Part shown: in pieces, positions 47,510 through 56,291 of the stretch | Layout of the letters: each line of letters opens with the position of its first letter | Numbering within the stretch: the stretch's first letter is position 1 | Source of the DNA: Gordonia tangerina | GTDB taxonomy: Bacteria; Actinomycetota; Actinomycetes; Mycobacteriales; Mycobacteriaceae | Direction: 5' to 3' | DNA length: 64,000 nt | NCBI RefSeq assembly: GCF_021556435.1 | Contig: NZ_JAKGCU010000007.1 | Span: forward strand, 120,647-184,646 | Translations under genes and position numbers: made by a program | The notes under the pieces: model-generated | Database searches by the model: none | Told to the model about the DNA's origin: nothing | The model's input: the letters and a program-made list of their open reading frames with translations, nothing else

Positions 47510-47523
47510 GGTGTCGAGGGTCT

Positions 47524-47649
47524 GGTCTCGATACGCCTCGTCGCAGGCTCCTCGGCTACTCGACCAGCGGATCTGGGGTCGAGTAGCGACGAACGGAGTT
47601 CTCCCGCTGGTCGAGTAGCGACGAACGGAGTGAGGAGCGTATCGAGACC
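47524..47649. repeat. long inverted repeat at a convergent junction
   Basis: GGTCTCGATACGCCTC (from 47524) and CTACTCGACCAGCGG (from 47556) are mirrored by CCGCTGGTCGAGTAG (from 47604) and GAGCGTATCGAGACC (to 47649). A 22-bp block GTCGAGTAGCGACGAACGG.. occurs twice on the right side (47579 and 47612). A shorter relative lies at about 19131-19172. A dispersed intergenic repeat, probably also a terminator. Confidence 0.82.
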
Positions 47650-47662
47650 TCCCCGACAACCT

Positions 47663-48031
47663 CTACCGCGAACCGCGAAACACCTTGACCGCGGCCCAGA
47701 TCATCGGGAACTGGAAAGGCAGACGCGCGATGGCGACCGCACGCATGGGCAGCGGCTTGTCCTTCCACAGACGCACCATGTTGAGATTGGCCGGGTAGAC
47801 CGCCACGAACAGTGCGGCCGCGAGCGCAGCGCTGACCCGCCGGGTGCGCGGCGCCAGCAGACCGGCGCCGATCGCGACCTCCGCAACCCCGGACGCGTAG
47901 GTCAGCGTCCTAGGGTCCGCCGGGATCTCCTCGGGAATGATGTCGTCAAATGGTTTCGGCGCCACGAAATGCAGTGCGCCGATGGACAAGAGCATTCCGG
48001 CGAGCAGCCGGGCCAATCGGTCGGGACTCAT
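47663..48031 (-). CDS. DoxX-family membrane protein
   Basis: A 122-residue protein with four hydrophobic helices and the DoxX pattern LLSIGALHFVAPKPFD...ASGVAEVAIGAGLL. Function within the family is unclear. ATG at 48031 has AAGGGT upstream; GTG 48040 is possible. It lies 34 bp after the KshB-like gene on the same strand and may be co-transcribed. Confidence 0.78.
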   Translation of the reverse strand: MSPDRLARLLAGMLLSIGALHFVAPKPFDDIIPEEIPADPRTLTYASGVAEVAIGAGLLAPRTRRVSAALAAALFVAVYPANLNMVRLWKDKPLPMRAVAIARLPFQFPMIWAAVKVFRGSR

Positions 48032-48065
48032 TGTGTTCACCCTTCGTCACGTGTGTGGCCGCCCG

Positions 48066-49121
48066 TCAGAACTCGATCTTGAGCGCATCCGACGTCGGGT
48101 GCGCCTGACAGCCAAGGATGTAGCCGTCGGCGATGTCCTCCGGATCGAGTGCGCCGGTGTTGTCCATCTCGACCGTACCCTCGGTGAGCGTGCAGGCACA
48201 TGAACCACACTCGCCCTCCTGGCAGGAGTAGGGGGCGTCGAGTCCGGCGGCCAGCATGATGTCGACCAGTGAGCGCTTGCGCGGCCAGCGGAGATTGTGT
48301 GTCTCGCCGTCCAACTCGACCTCGACGGTGGCCGCCTCGGCGTCCTCGGCCTCGCTGACCTCCTCGAGCTCGACGTCGGCGAACGGATCTCCGGACAGCG
48401 AGTTGTACACCTCGGTGTGCACGTTGTGATGGCCGAAGCCCGCGCCTGCAAGCGCTTTGTGGACAGCATCCATGAACGGGCCGGGCCCGCACAAGTATGC
48501 GGTGTGGTCGGCGTAGGCGCGGAACACCGTGGTCAGCGACCGGTCGTCGGGAAGTCCCTGCAGGGATTCGAGCCAGTGGATGAGCGTCAGCCGGTCGGCA
48601 TGGGCACGCTGCAGGTCGCGTAGTTCGTCGGCGAAGATGACATCGTCGACGCTGCGGTTGGCGTAGAAAAACGTGATCGGTGCGGTGCCGGTGTGCAAGG
48701 CCGCCTTCAGAATCGACATCACCGGCGTGACACCGCTTCCGGCGGCGATCAACAGCAGCGGCGTGTCGAGGTCCTTGGGCGTGAACACCCCGGACGGTGG
48801 CAGCACCTCGATCTGCGTGCCGACCGCGAGGTTGTCGCACACCCAGTTCGAGCCGTAGCCATCCACCGTGCGCTTGACCGTCACCTTGGGCCGGCGATCG
48901 GTGACCGGTGACGACGCGAGTGAGTAACAGCGGGCCACCGACCCGGTGCGGTCGCTCGGGATTCGCAGCGTCAGGAACTGGCCCGGCTTGTAGTCGGTGA
49001 AAGGGTCGCGATGGGTATCGGGCAGATCGAACACGATCGAGCGGGCCTCGGCGGTCTCGTCGATGACGTCCGCGACCGTGAGGATCACGCTGCGCGAGCC
49101 ATGCGGTGTCAGCTCGGTCAT
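48066..49121 (-). CDS. oxygenase reductase, KshB/Hmp-like (FAD, 2Fe-2S)
   Basis: A 351-residue flavin and iron-sulfur reductase. The FAD motif is RCYSLASSP, the NAD region GSGVTPVMS, and a C-terminal plant-type 2Fe-2S centre uses Cys300, 305, 308 and 338. Size and domain order match KshB, the reductase of 3-ketosteroid 9-alpha-hydroxylase. A KstR-like box 139 bp upstream supports a sterol role. No oxygenase component is adjacent. ATG at 49121 behind GAGGTGGGAG. Confidence 0.85.
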   Translation of the reverse strand: MTELTPHGSRSVILTVADVIDETAEARSIVFDLPDTHRDPFTDYKPGQFLTLRIPSDRTGSVARCYSLASSPVTDRRPKVTVKRTVDGYGSNWVCDNLAVGTQIEVLPPSGVFTPKDLDTPLLLIAAGSGVTPVMSILKAALHTGTAPITFFYANRSVDDVIFADELRDLQRAHADRLTLIHWLESLQGLPDDRSLTTVFRAYADHTAYLCGPGPFMDAVHKALAGAGFGHHNVHTEVYNSLSGDPFADVELEEVSEAEDAEAATVEVELDGETHNLRWPRKRSLVDIMLAAGLDAPYSCQEGECGSCACTLTEGTVEMDNTGALDPEDIADGYILGCQAHPTSDALKIEF

Positions 49122-49259
49122 CTCCCACCTCTCCACCGGCTCTGTGCCGGCGCCTCGTTCACCGGGCGGCGTCACGCACCGCGCCGTGGTCCAACGTCCA
49201 ATGTGCCGTGGTCTCGTGCGCCATGCTCCTGGCATCGTCACCGCAGTTCAGGCGAAAAT

Positions 49260-49273
49260 AAGAACACGTTCTA
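49260..49273 (-). promoter_or_regulatory. KstR-like operator upstream of the KshB-like gene
   Basis: On the minus strand TAGAACGTGTTCTT, matching 13 of 14 positions of the KstR consensus TNNAACNNGTTNNA. It lies between mftR and the reductase gene on their common strand. Confidence 0.6.
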
Positions 49274-49299
49274 GTTTAGTCTAGCGTAAGGCTCGCCGA

Positions 49300-49929
49300 T
49301 CATGACAGTGCACCGACGCCCTCTGCAAGCGTACGGCTGCCGGCGATGATCAGGGTCTCCAGATCCGCTCCGGGCTCGGCGAGCCACTGCTCGTAGGCGG
49401 CCAGCGCGATTCCCAGACACATCCAGGCGATGGTCTGCGGCAGATGATCGGCGTCGCGCAGGCCCAGTCGGTGCGCGCAGAACTCCGCGATGACCTGACG
49501 CCATTCGGCATACATCAGCATCGAATGCGCCTGCAGGGCGGGCACGCCGAGGAGCAGTGCCATCCGCCGTCGGTGGCCCGCCAACTCGGTTGATGGCACC
49601 CGGTTGAACGAGATGAGCGCTTGCTGCAGGGCGTCGGCGATCGGCTCGGTGGGCGGGATCTGGGCGAGCAACGTGCGCATCGCGGATAGGTGGGAATCGA
49701 AGTCGCCCCAGGCGATCGCGTTCTTGGACGGGTAATAGCGGAACAGGGTGCGGCGAGCGATGCCGACCGCTTCCGCGACATCGTCGACGCTGGTCTCCTC
49801 GAAGCCGCGGGTGCTGAACAGGTCGATCGCGATCGCGCTGATCTGGGCGCGCGAGGTGACCGGGCGCCGGCCGGGCTGGTTCGCCGAGGTGAGGGACGGT
49901 GGCGCTACGTCCGGTGGGCTCATCTTCAC
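49300..49929 (-). CDS. mftR: mycofactocin system TetR regulator
   Basis: A 209-residue TetR protein with HTH at about 44-70 (VDDVAEAVGIARRTLFRYYPSKN). Its position, divergent from mftA, and its sequence match MftR. In mycobacteria MftR is reported to repress the mft genes and to respond to long-chain acyl-CoAs. Start GTG 49929 or ATG 49923. The 104-bp space to mftA holds their shared control region. Confidence 0.88.
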   Translation of the reverse strand: MKMSPPDVAPPSLTSANQPGRRPVTSRAQISAIAIDLFSTRGFEETSVDDVAEAVGIARRTLFRYYPSKNAIAWGDFDSHLSAMRTLLAQIPPTEPIADALQQALISFNRVPSTELAGHRRRMALLLGVPALQAHSMLMYAEWRQVIAEFCAHRLGLRDADHLPQTIAWMCLGIALAAYEQWLAEPGADLETLIIAGSRTLAEGVGALS

Positions 49930-49982
49930 CTGTCCATCTGATCAGTTTTGCCGCAGGGGTGTTTTTCTGCACCGAGTGCCAT

Positions 49983-49988
49983 TATAGT
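49983..49988 (+). promoter_or_regulatory. -10 element of the mftA promoter
   Basis: TATAGT 46 bases before the mftA ATG, in a rare AT-rich patch. No good -35 box is seen. A GGTG...CACC dyad lies just upstream and could be part of the MftR site. Confidence 0.5.
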
Positions 49989-50033
49989 ATCCGGTGATCC
50001 ACATCACGACCAGAAGAAAGAGGAGGTTGGATC

Positions 50034-50129
50034 ATGGCCGATCAGTCCGTTACGTCGGATCACGACGAACTCGTGGGTGAGTCGTTGGTCGAGGAAGTGT
50101 CGATCGACGGGATGTGCGGGGTCTACTGA
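50034..50129 (+). CDS. mftA: mycofactocin precursor peptide
   Basis: A 31-residue peptide, too short for most gene finders. It ends in IDGMCGVY, the conserved MftA core. MftC oxidatively decarboxylates the terminal Tyr and links it to Val, and MftE releases the Val-Tyr-derived AHDP, the mycofactocin scaffold. AGAGGAGG lies seven bases before the ATG at 50034. Its stop overlaps the mftB start (TGATG). Confidence 0.97.
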   Translation: MADQSVTSDHDELVGESLVEEVSIDGMCGVY

Positions 50130-50542
50130 TGTCGATCACGACATCGAGTCCGGTGGCCGGCGGTCGCGTTGATGCGACCGCCGGGCCCGGCGCACCCCAG
50201 TCCGATGTACCCACCCAGTCCGAGGCAGCCACCCAGTCCGAAGCGCCCGGCACGTCCGAGCGCGCCACCCGCTTCGACGTCGACGCCGCGTGGCAGCTCA
50301 ACCCGAAGGTGGCGTTGCGTCCTGAGCCGTTCGGCGCGCTGCTCTATCACTTCGGCACCCGCAAGCTGTCATTCCTCAAGAACCTCACGGTCGTCGGGAT
50401 CGTGGGTTCGCTCGCCGATCATCCGACCGCCGGCGCCGCGCTCGACTATGCCGGTATCGACACCGCCGATCGGCCGCTGTACTTGCAGGCGCTGCGCGCG
50501 CTCGCCGATTCGGGGATGATCGCGCGTCGTCCCGTGGCCTGA
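50129..50542 (+). CDS. mftB: mycofactocin peptide chaperone
   Basis: A 137-residue protein. The C-terminal 85 residues form the PqqD-like recognition domain (WQLNPKVALRPEPFGALLYHFGTRKLSFL) that presents MftA to MftC. The first 50 residues are a Ser/Thr/Pro-rich, probably unstructured extension, longer than usual for MftB. ATG at 50129 shares a base with the mftA stop. Confidence 0.95.
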   Translation: MSITTSSPVAGGRVDATAGPGAPQSDVPTQSEAATQSEAPGTSERATRFDVDAAWQLNPKVALRPEPFGALLYHFGTRKLSFLKNLTVVGIVGSLADHPTAGAALDYAGIDTADRPLYLQALRALADSGMIARRPVA

Positions 50543-50616
50543 CGCCCGATGATGTTCGACCTGCAGACGCCCGACCCCGCACCCGCCAGACTCGCCACGC
50601 CCCCAGGAGTCCAACG

Positions 50617-51900
50617 ATGACAACACTCGAAATGCCGCCCACCACAACCGCCTCGGCCGCCGTGTCAGCGGCGAGTAGCCCGCCGAAGGTGGGTCGGCTC
50701 GTCGATCAGTTCGAGAAGGGGCTTGATGCCCCGATCTGTTTGACGTGGGAATTGACCTATGCCTGCAATCTCGCCTGTGTGCACTGCCTGTCGTCGTCGG
50801 GTAAACGTGATCCGCGGGAGTTGTCGACTGAACAGTGCAAGGCGATCATCGATGAGCTGCAGCGGATGCAGGTCTTCTACGTCAACATCGGTGGTGGTGA
50901 GCCGACCGTACGACCGGATTTCTGGGAGCTGGTCGATTACGCGACCAGCCATCAGGTGGGGGTGAAGTTCTCCACCAATGGTTTACGGATCGACAAGCAG
51001 GTCGCGGCGCGGTTGGCAGCGTCGGACTATGTGGATGTGCAGATCTCGCTGGACGGCGCGACCGCCGAGGTCAACGACGCGGTTCGTGGTCCGGGGTCGT
51101 TCGACATGGCGGTGCGTGCGTTGGAGAACCTGCACGAGGCGGGCTTCGCCGACGCCAAGATCAGCGTGGTGATGACGCGGGAGAACGTCGCGCAGCTCGA
51201 CGAGTTCAAGGCGCTCGCCGATCGCTACGGCGCCACTTTGCGCATCACCCGTTTGCGTCCGTCGGGGCGTGGTGCCGACGTATGGGACGATCTGCATCCG
51301 TTGCCCGAGCAGCAGCTCGAGCTGTACAACTGGCTTGTCGCACATGGCGACAACGTGTTGACCGGTGACTCGTTCTTCCACCTGTCGGCCTTCGGCGGCG
51401 GTGACGGTGGTGGCGCGTTGCCGGGGTTGAACCTGTGTGGTGCCGGTCGGGTGGTGTGTCTGATCGATCCGGTTGGTGATGTGTATGCGTGTCCGTTCGC
51501 GATCCACGAGAACTTCCTGGCCGGCAACATCACCACCGACGGTGGCTTCCAGCAGATCTGGCAGAATTCGGATCTGTTCCTCGAACTGCGTGAGCCGCAG
51601 AATGCAGGTGCGTGCACCAAGTGCGCTCACTTCGACGCGTGTCGTGGGGGCTGCATGGCCGCCAAGTTCTTCACCGGCCTGCCGCTGGCTGGGCCCGACC
51701 CGGAATGTGTGCAGGGTTACGGCGAGCAGTTGCTGGCCGGTGACCGTACCAAACCGACTGCCAACAAAGATCATTCGCGCGGCACCCCGTTGACGCTGAT
51801 GACGCGGCGTCCCGACGGGGACCTGCTACCGGTGGGTGCCCCACCGTCGAAGAGTTGCGATGAGAATCCGCTGGCGGGGTTCACCCCCGACAGTCTGTAG
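50617..51900 (+). CDS. mftC: mycofactocin radical SAM maturase
   Basis: A 427-residue radical SAM/SPASM enzyme. The SAM cluster motif CNLACVHC uses Cys50, 54 and 57. The SPASM part has auxiliary-cluster cysteines in LNLCGAG, YACPFA and CTKCAHFDACRGGC. It acts on the C-terminal Val-Tyr of MftA. It lies 74 bp after mftB. All cluster cysteines are present. Confidence 0.97.
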   Translation: MTTLEMPPTTTASAAVSAASSPPKVGRLVDQFEKGLDAPICLTWELTYACNLACVHCLSSSGKRDPRELSTEQCKAIIDELQRMQVFYVNIGGGEPTVRPDFWELVDYATSHQVGVKFSTNGLRIDKQVAARLAASDYVDVQISLDGATAEVNDAVRGPGSFDMAVRALENLHEAGFADAKISVVMTRENVAQLDEFKALADRYGATLRITRLRPSGRGADVWDDLHPLPEQQLELYNWLVAHGDNVLTGDSFFHLSAFGGGDGGGALPGLNLCGAGRVVCLIDPVGDVYACPFAIHENFLAGNITTDGGFQQIWQNSDLFLELREPQNAGACTKCAHFDACRGGCMAAKFFTGLPLAGPDPECVQGYGEQLLAGDRTKPTANKDHSRGTPLTLMTRRPDGDLLPVGAPPSKSCDENPLAGFTPDSL

Positions 51901-51923
51901 CTGAAGAAGAGATAGGTAAGGAC

Positions 51924-53123
51924 ATGCCGAAGAATCCGTGGGCCCGAAATCCCTGGTTCGAAACCGTGCACGAGGCGCAACGGCGCGCCAAGAAGCGTCT
52001 GCCCAAGTCGGTGTACTCCTCGCTGGTCGCCGGTACCCAGGCGGGTATCACCGTCAACGACAACACGGCCGCGTTCAACGAACTCGGGTTTGCGCCGCAC
52101 GTGGTGGGCACCCAGCCCGATCGGGAACTGTCGACCACCGTGATGGGCCAGGAGATCTCGTTCCCGGTGATGATCAGCCCGACCGGTGTGCAGGCGGTGG
52201 ATCCCGACGGCGAAGTGGCCGTGGCCCGGGCTGCCGCAGCTCGTGGCACCGCGATGGGGTTGTCGAGCTTTGCATCCCATCCAGTGGAAGAGGTGGCCGC
52301 GGCCAACGACAAGTTCTTCTTCCAGATCTACTGGCTGGGGTCGCGCGAGGAGATCCTGGCCCGGGCCGAGCGTGCGAAGGCGGCCGGCGCCAAGGGGCTC
52401 ATCGTCACCACCGACTGGGTGTTCAACGTCGGCCGTGACTGGGGCAGCCCGGAGATCCCGGAGAAGGTCGACTTCGCGGCACTGCTCAAACTCGCGCCGG
52501 AGATCGCGGTCAAACCGCGCTACGCCCTGGACTGGGTCAAGGGCGGCACGATCAACATTCCCGATCTGACCGCGCCCAACCTCACCCCGCCCGGTGAGCC
52601 GGGTCCCACGTTCTTCGGCGCCTACGGTCAGTGGATGAACACCCCGCCGCCGACCTGGGAAGATCTCAAGTGGCTGCGTGAGCAGTGGGATGGGCCGTTC
52701 ATGGTCAAGGGCATCACCCGCCTCGACGACGCCAAGCGGGCCGTCGACATCGGCGCCTCGGCCATCTCGGTGTCCAACCACGGTGGCAACAACCTCGATG
52801 GCACCCCGGCCACCATCCGGGTGCTGGGCCCGATCGCCGACGCCGTCGGCCATGACATCGAGGTGCTCCTCGACGGTGGCATCCGACGCGGTAGTGACGT
52901 CACCAAGGCACTGGCCCTCGGCGCTCGTGCGGTGATGATCGGTCGCGCCTACCTGTGGGGCCTGGCCGCCAACGGCCAAGCCGGCGTGGAGAATGTACTC
53001 GACCTGCTCCGCATGGGCCTGGACTCCAGCCTGATGGGACTGGGACGCAAAAGCATTCACGAACTCTCCCGCGACGACCTCGTCATACCTGAAGACTTCG
53101 AACGCTCCTTCGGCCACGTGTGA
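51924..53123 (+). CDS. mftD: mycofactocin pre-cofactor oxidase
   Basis: A 399-residue FMN enzyme of the alpha-hydroxyacid oxidase family. SNHGGNNLDG carries the catalytic His and the phosphate-binding loop is DGGIRRGSDV. MftD deaminates AHDP to the redox-active pre-mycofactocin. 23 bp after mftC. Confidence 0.96.
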   Translation: MPKNPWARNPWFETVHEAQRRAKKRLPKSVYSSLVAGTQAGITVNDNTAAFNELGFAPHVVGTQPDRELSTTVMGQEISFPVMISPTGVQAVDPDGEVAVARAAAARGTAMGLSSFASHPVEEVAAANDKFFFQIYWLGSREEILARAERAKAAGAKGLIVTTDWVFNVGRDWGSPEIPEKVDFAALLKLAPEIAVKPRYALDWVKGGTINIPDLTAPNLTPPGEPGPTFFGAYGQWMNTPPPTWEDLKWLREQWDGPFMVKGITRLDDAKRAVDIGASAISVSNHGGNNLDGTPATIRVLGPIADAVGHDIEVLLDGGIRRGSDVTKALALGARAVMIGRAYLWGLAANGQAGVENVLDLLRMGLDSSLMGLGRKSIHELSRDDLVIPEDFERSFGHV

Positions 53124-53152
53124 GGCGCCGTCGCCGTTCACCCACCACAAAG

Positions 53153-53166
53153 TAGAACGTGTTACA
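53153..53166 (+). promoter_or_regulatory. KstR-like operator upstream of the SDR
   Basis: TAGAACGTGTTACA, a full match to TNNAACNNGTTNNA, 60 bp before the SDR start. It shares TAGAACGTGTT with the box before the KshB-like gene, in the same orientation relative to its gene. Confidence 0.62.
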
Positions 53167-53225
53167 GTTTTTCGACACCGTTCACCTGTGGTGGGTGACG
53201 CGACGAGAGAACGAGGGCTCATCGG

Positions 53226-54038
53226 ATGGGGCAGTTCGACGGCAAGGTCGTCTACATCACCGGAATGGCGCGCGGGCAGGGGCGCAACCACGCGCTGCGC
53301 TTCGCGCGCGAGGGGGCCGCGATCATCGGTATGGACATCGCCGGTCCGGTCGCCGACCACACCACCTATCCGGCCGCGACGGCCGAGGACTTCGGTGACA
53401 CCGTCCGCCTCGTCGAGGAGGCCGGCGGAAAAATCCTTGCCCGACAAGGTGATACCCGCGACTTGGCGTTCCAGGAACAACTGGTCGCCGATGGCGTCGA
53501 ACAATTCGGGCGTCTCGACATCGTGGTGGCCAACGCCGGCCTACTCACCTGGGGCAAGGTCTGGGAGCTGAGCGAAGAGCAGTTCACCGACGTCGTCGAC
53601 ATCAACCTGGTCGGGACCTGGAAAACCCTGCGCGCCTCGATCCCCGCCATGCTCGACGCCGGCAACGGCGGGTCGATCGTGGTGATCAGCTCGTCGGCCG
53701 GCCTCAAAGCGATGCCGCTGCAGGCCTCCTACTCGGCGTCGAAATTCGGTCTCCGTGGCCTCACCCAGACTGCTGCCAAGGAACTCGGCCACTATCGCAT
53801 CCGGGTCAACAGCGTGCATCCCTATGCCGTCGACACCCCTATGGGCGTGGCCGACACCGAGGCCCACCGGATTTTCGGTATCGGATGGGTCGCACCACAT
53901 CTGAGCTCGATGATGAACCATCACCCGGTGGCCTCGCTCGACGAGATCTCCGACGCGGTGCTCTACCTGGCCTCCGACGGCGCCAAGGCGATCACCGGGT
54001 CCGAGTTCTCGATCGACATGGGAGCCACAAAGGTCTGA
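53226..54038 (+). CDS. mycofactocin-coupled short-chain dehydrogenase
   Basis: A 270-residue SDR of the carveol dehydrogenase-like group that binds its nicotinamide without exchange and needs mycofactocin. TGMARGQGRNHAL is the cofactor motif with the typical longer loop, NAGLLTWG follows, and the catalytic pair is in YSASK. Rv0687, next to the mft locus of M. tuberculosis, is a similar gene, but there it lies upstream, between tuf and the reductase. KstR-like box upstream. Confidence 0.88.
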   Translation: MGQFDGKVVYITGMARGQGRNHALRFAREGAAIIGMDIAGPVADHTTYPAATAEDFGDTVRLVEEAGGKILARQGDTRDLAFQEQLVADGVEQFGRLDIVVANAGLLTWGKVWELSEEQFTDVVDINLVGTWKTLRASIPAMLDAGNGGSIVVISSSAGLKAMPLQASYSASKFGLRGLTQTAAKELGHYRIRVNSVHPYAVDTPMGVADTEAHRIFGIGWVAPHLSSMMNHHPVASLDEISDAVLYLASDGAKAITGSEFSIDMGATKV

Positions 54039-54047
54039 CGGCTTCCC

Positions 54048-54133
54048 GCGCCGACAGAACCTGGTTTCGCGCCGACAGAACCCGGTTTCGCGCCGACAGA
54101 ACCCGGTTTCGCGCCGACAGAACCCCAGAATTC
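54048..54133. repeat. 21-bp tandem repeat, about four copies
   Basis: Units GCGCCGACAGAACC-GGTTTC at 54048, 54069, 54090 and a variant at 54111. A different unit from the arrays at 35361 and 59540 but the same length and setting, between convergent genes. Confidence 0.88.
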
Positions 54134-54217
54134 GCCGAGAGCATCCGCGGAGTGTGCGGATGCTCTCGGTCAGACGCCGGGGCGGATGCTCTCGACGAAT
54201 TCTGGGGTTCTGTCGGC
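54113..54217. repeat. 36-bp inverted repeat with one mismatch
   Basis: Left arm 54113-54148, right arm 54182-54217, 35 of 36 positions complementary, 33-bp spacer. The spacer contains a further copy of GCGGATGCTCTCG (54157-54169) that can also pair with the left arm. The left arm grows out of the last 21-bp repeat unit. A strong stem for either strand, so probably a bidirectional terminator. Confidence 0.88.
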
Positions 54218-54262
54218 TGCCGTGCTGAGAGTTTGGGAGCCAGGGTGCGGTGGGTGCGGGTC

Positions 54263-55375
54263 CTAGTCTTGCCAGAGGGTGGCGGGATCGGTGGCCTCGC
54301 GGTCCGGGGCGGTCGGCGTCTGCGTCGACGTACGGGAGAACCGGGGCGCCACCTGTGCTTGGGTCACGCCGTCGATCTCCACCAGGTTGGCGCGAGCGGC
54401 CATATGCGGATCCGACGGCGCCTCGGCGAAGTCGAGGACCGGTGAGGTGCAGGCGTCGGTGCCCTCGAACACCTTGGTCCATTCGTCGCGGGTGCGGGAT
54501 TTGAACGTTTCGGTGAAGATCCGTTCCAGCTCCGGCCACTTCGCGATGTCGTTCTGCGCGGGCAGATCTGCGTCGGCGAGGCCCAGGCCGGAGATGAGTT
54601 CGGCATAGAACTGCGGCTCGATCGCGCCGACGGCCATGTACTTGCCGTCCGACGTCTCGTACACCTCGTAGTAGGGGGCGCCTGTGTCGAGCATGTTCAC
54701 CCCGCGCTCGTCGCTCCACAGGCCGGTGCCGCGGAAGGCCCACATCATCTGTCCGAGTACCGAGGCGCCGTCGACCATCGCCGCGTCGACGACCTGCCCC
54801 TGACCGGAGATCCCGCGCTCCAGCAGGGCGGCGAGTACGCCGACGACCAGGAACATCGAACCACCGCCGAAGTCGCCCGCCAGGTTCAGTGGCGGCACCG
54901 GCCGATCTTCCTTGCGGCCGATGGCATGCAACATGCCGGTCAGCGAGATGTAGTTGATGTCGTGGCCGGCGCGGTCGGCACGAGGCCCTTCCTGCCCCCA
55001 ACCGGTCATTCGGCCGTAGACGAGGCCGGGATTGATCTCCGCCAGATCGTCGGGCCCGAACCCGAGTCGTTCCATGACGCCCGGGCGGAAACCCTCGAGG
55101 ATCACGTCAGCCTTGGCTACCAATCCGAGGATGGTGTCGCGGTCGGCGGGGTCCTTCAGGTTCGCCTCCACGACCCGGCGTCCACGCAGCAGTGCGTCGG
55201 CTTTGCGGTCCGGCGCCGGCAGCGAACCGGGCCGCTGCACCCGCACCACGTCGGCACCCAGGTCGGCCAACAGCATCGCCGCGTGTGGTCCCGGCCCGAT
55301 CCCGGCGAACTCGATCACCCGGATTGCGCTGAGGGGTCCGCTCTTTCCGCTGCTGCGCGGTGTCGTCGACGTCAT
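54263..55375 (-). CDS. alpha-methylacyl-CoA racemase / CaiB-BaiF CoA transferase family
   Basis: A 370-residue class III CoA-transferase fold protein. His138 and Asp139 (GHDINY), Asp168 (NLAGDFGGG) and Glu253 (AIEPQFY) occupy the places of the catalytic residues His126, Asp156 and Glu241 of M. tuberculosis MCR, each shifted by 12. It therefore probably epimerises 2-methylacyl-CoA, a step in sterol side-chain and branched fatty acid breakdown. It interrupts the mft locus on the opposite strand. Confidence 0.87.
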   Translation of the reverse strand: MTSTTPRSSGKSGPLSAIRVIEFAGIGPGPHAAMLLADLGADVVRVQRPGSLPAPDRKADALLRGRRVVEANLKDPADRDTILGLVAKADVILEGFRPGVMERLGFGPDDLAEINPGLVYGRMTGWGQEGPRADRAGHDINYISLTGMLHAIGRKEDRPVPPLNLAGDFGGGSMFLVVGVLAALLERGISGQGQVVDAAMVDGASVLGQMMWAFRGTGLWSDERGVNMLDTGAPYYEVYETSDGKYMAVGAIEPQFYAELISGLGLADADLPAQNDIAKWPELERIFTETFKSRTRDEWTKVFEGTDACTSPVLDFAEAPSDPHMAARANLVEIDGVTQAQVAPRFSRTSTQTPTAPDREATDPATLWQD

Positions 55376-55520
55376 GGTGTCCTCCCGATCAGTACCCGCC
55401 CCATGTGTCGGGTCTCACGCTTTTCCGGTCCAGCATCCCACAACCGATCGAGCGCTCGGACAGGCGGTCCATCCGATCGGATGGATGTGGGATTTCTATC
55501 GAACAAATGCGCCGACCCGG

Positions 55521-55549
55521 TTAACAGTGGCGCACCGCATCGCTAGAGT
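55521..55549 (+). promoter_or_regulatory. promoter for mftEFG, predicted leaderless
   Basis: TTAACA (55521-55526), 17-bp spacer, TAGAGT (55544-55549). Transcription would start at about 55556-55557, which is the ATG of mftE. No Shine-Dalgarno sequence precedes that ATG. Confidence 0.65.
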
Positions 55550-55556
55550 TGAACGA

Positions 55557-56291
55557 ATGGAGCGTCGGGCCGCATTGGGACAGCTGTCGTGGCCCGAATT
55601 GTCAGACTGCACGGTCACCCTCCTGGTCCCGCTGGGTGCGACCGAACAACACGGGCCGCACCTGCCCCTGGACACCGACACCCGGATCGCCCAGGCGGTC
55701 GCCGAGCGGGTGGCGGAGGGCGGGCATCGAGATGCCGGACCCTCGGGCGATGCGGCGTCGGTGCTGACGGCTCCGGCACTGAACTACGGCGCCAGCGGAG
55801 AGCACGAGGGTTTTCCCGGCACCATCTCGCTCGGTCATGCCGCGTTGGAGTTGCTGTTGGTGGAGTACGGACGAAGCGCCTGTCGCTGGGCCGATCGCCT
55901 GCTGTTCGTCAACGGACACGGCGGCAACGCGAACACTCTCGCGACGGCCGTGCGTCGACTGCGCTACGAGGGGCGTGACGCTGCCTGGTTCCCCTGCGCT
56001 TTTCCCGAAGCCGACGCCCACGCCGGACACACCGAAACATCGGTGTTGCTGCACTTTTCGCCGTCAGAGGTCTGCGCGACCGCGGCGCAGGCGGGCAACA
56101 CGGCCCCGGTGGCGACACTGCTGCCGGCCATGCGCACCGGTGGGGTGGCCGCGGTCAGCGCCAACGGCGTACTCGGCGACCCGACCGGAGCCAACGGCGA
56201 GCACGGGGCCCGGTTGCTCGACGAACTCGTGGCACGGCTCGATTCGGCGTTGGCCGACTGGCACGTTGACGAGAGCGGGCGGCTCGGATGA
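55557..56291 (+). CDS. mftE: mycofactocin peptidase (creatininase family)
   Basis: A 244-residue metal-dependent amidohydrolase. LGATEQHGPHLPLDTDT and FVNGHGGN carry the metal-binding Glu, His and Asp; GASGEHEGFPGT is also typical. It cuts the modified MftA C-terminus to release AHDP. Start at ATG 55557. It overlaps mftF by four bases. Confidence 0.95.
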   Translation: MERRAALGQLSWPELSDCTVTLLVPLGATEQHGPHLPLDTDTRIAQAVAERVAEGGHRDAGPSGDAASVLTAPALNYGASGEHEGFPGTISLGHAALELLLVEYGRSACRWADRLLFVNGHGGNANTLATAVRRLRYEGRDAAWFPCAFPEADAHAGHTETSVLLHFSPSEVCATAAQAGNTAPVATLLPAMRTGGVAAVSANGVLGDPTGANGEHGARLLDELVARLDSALADWHVDESGRLG

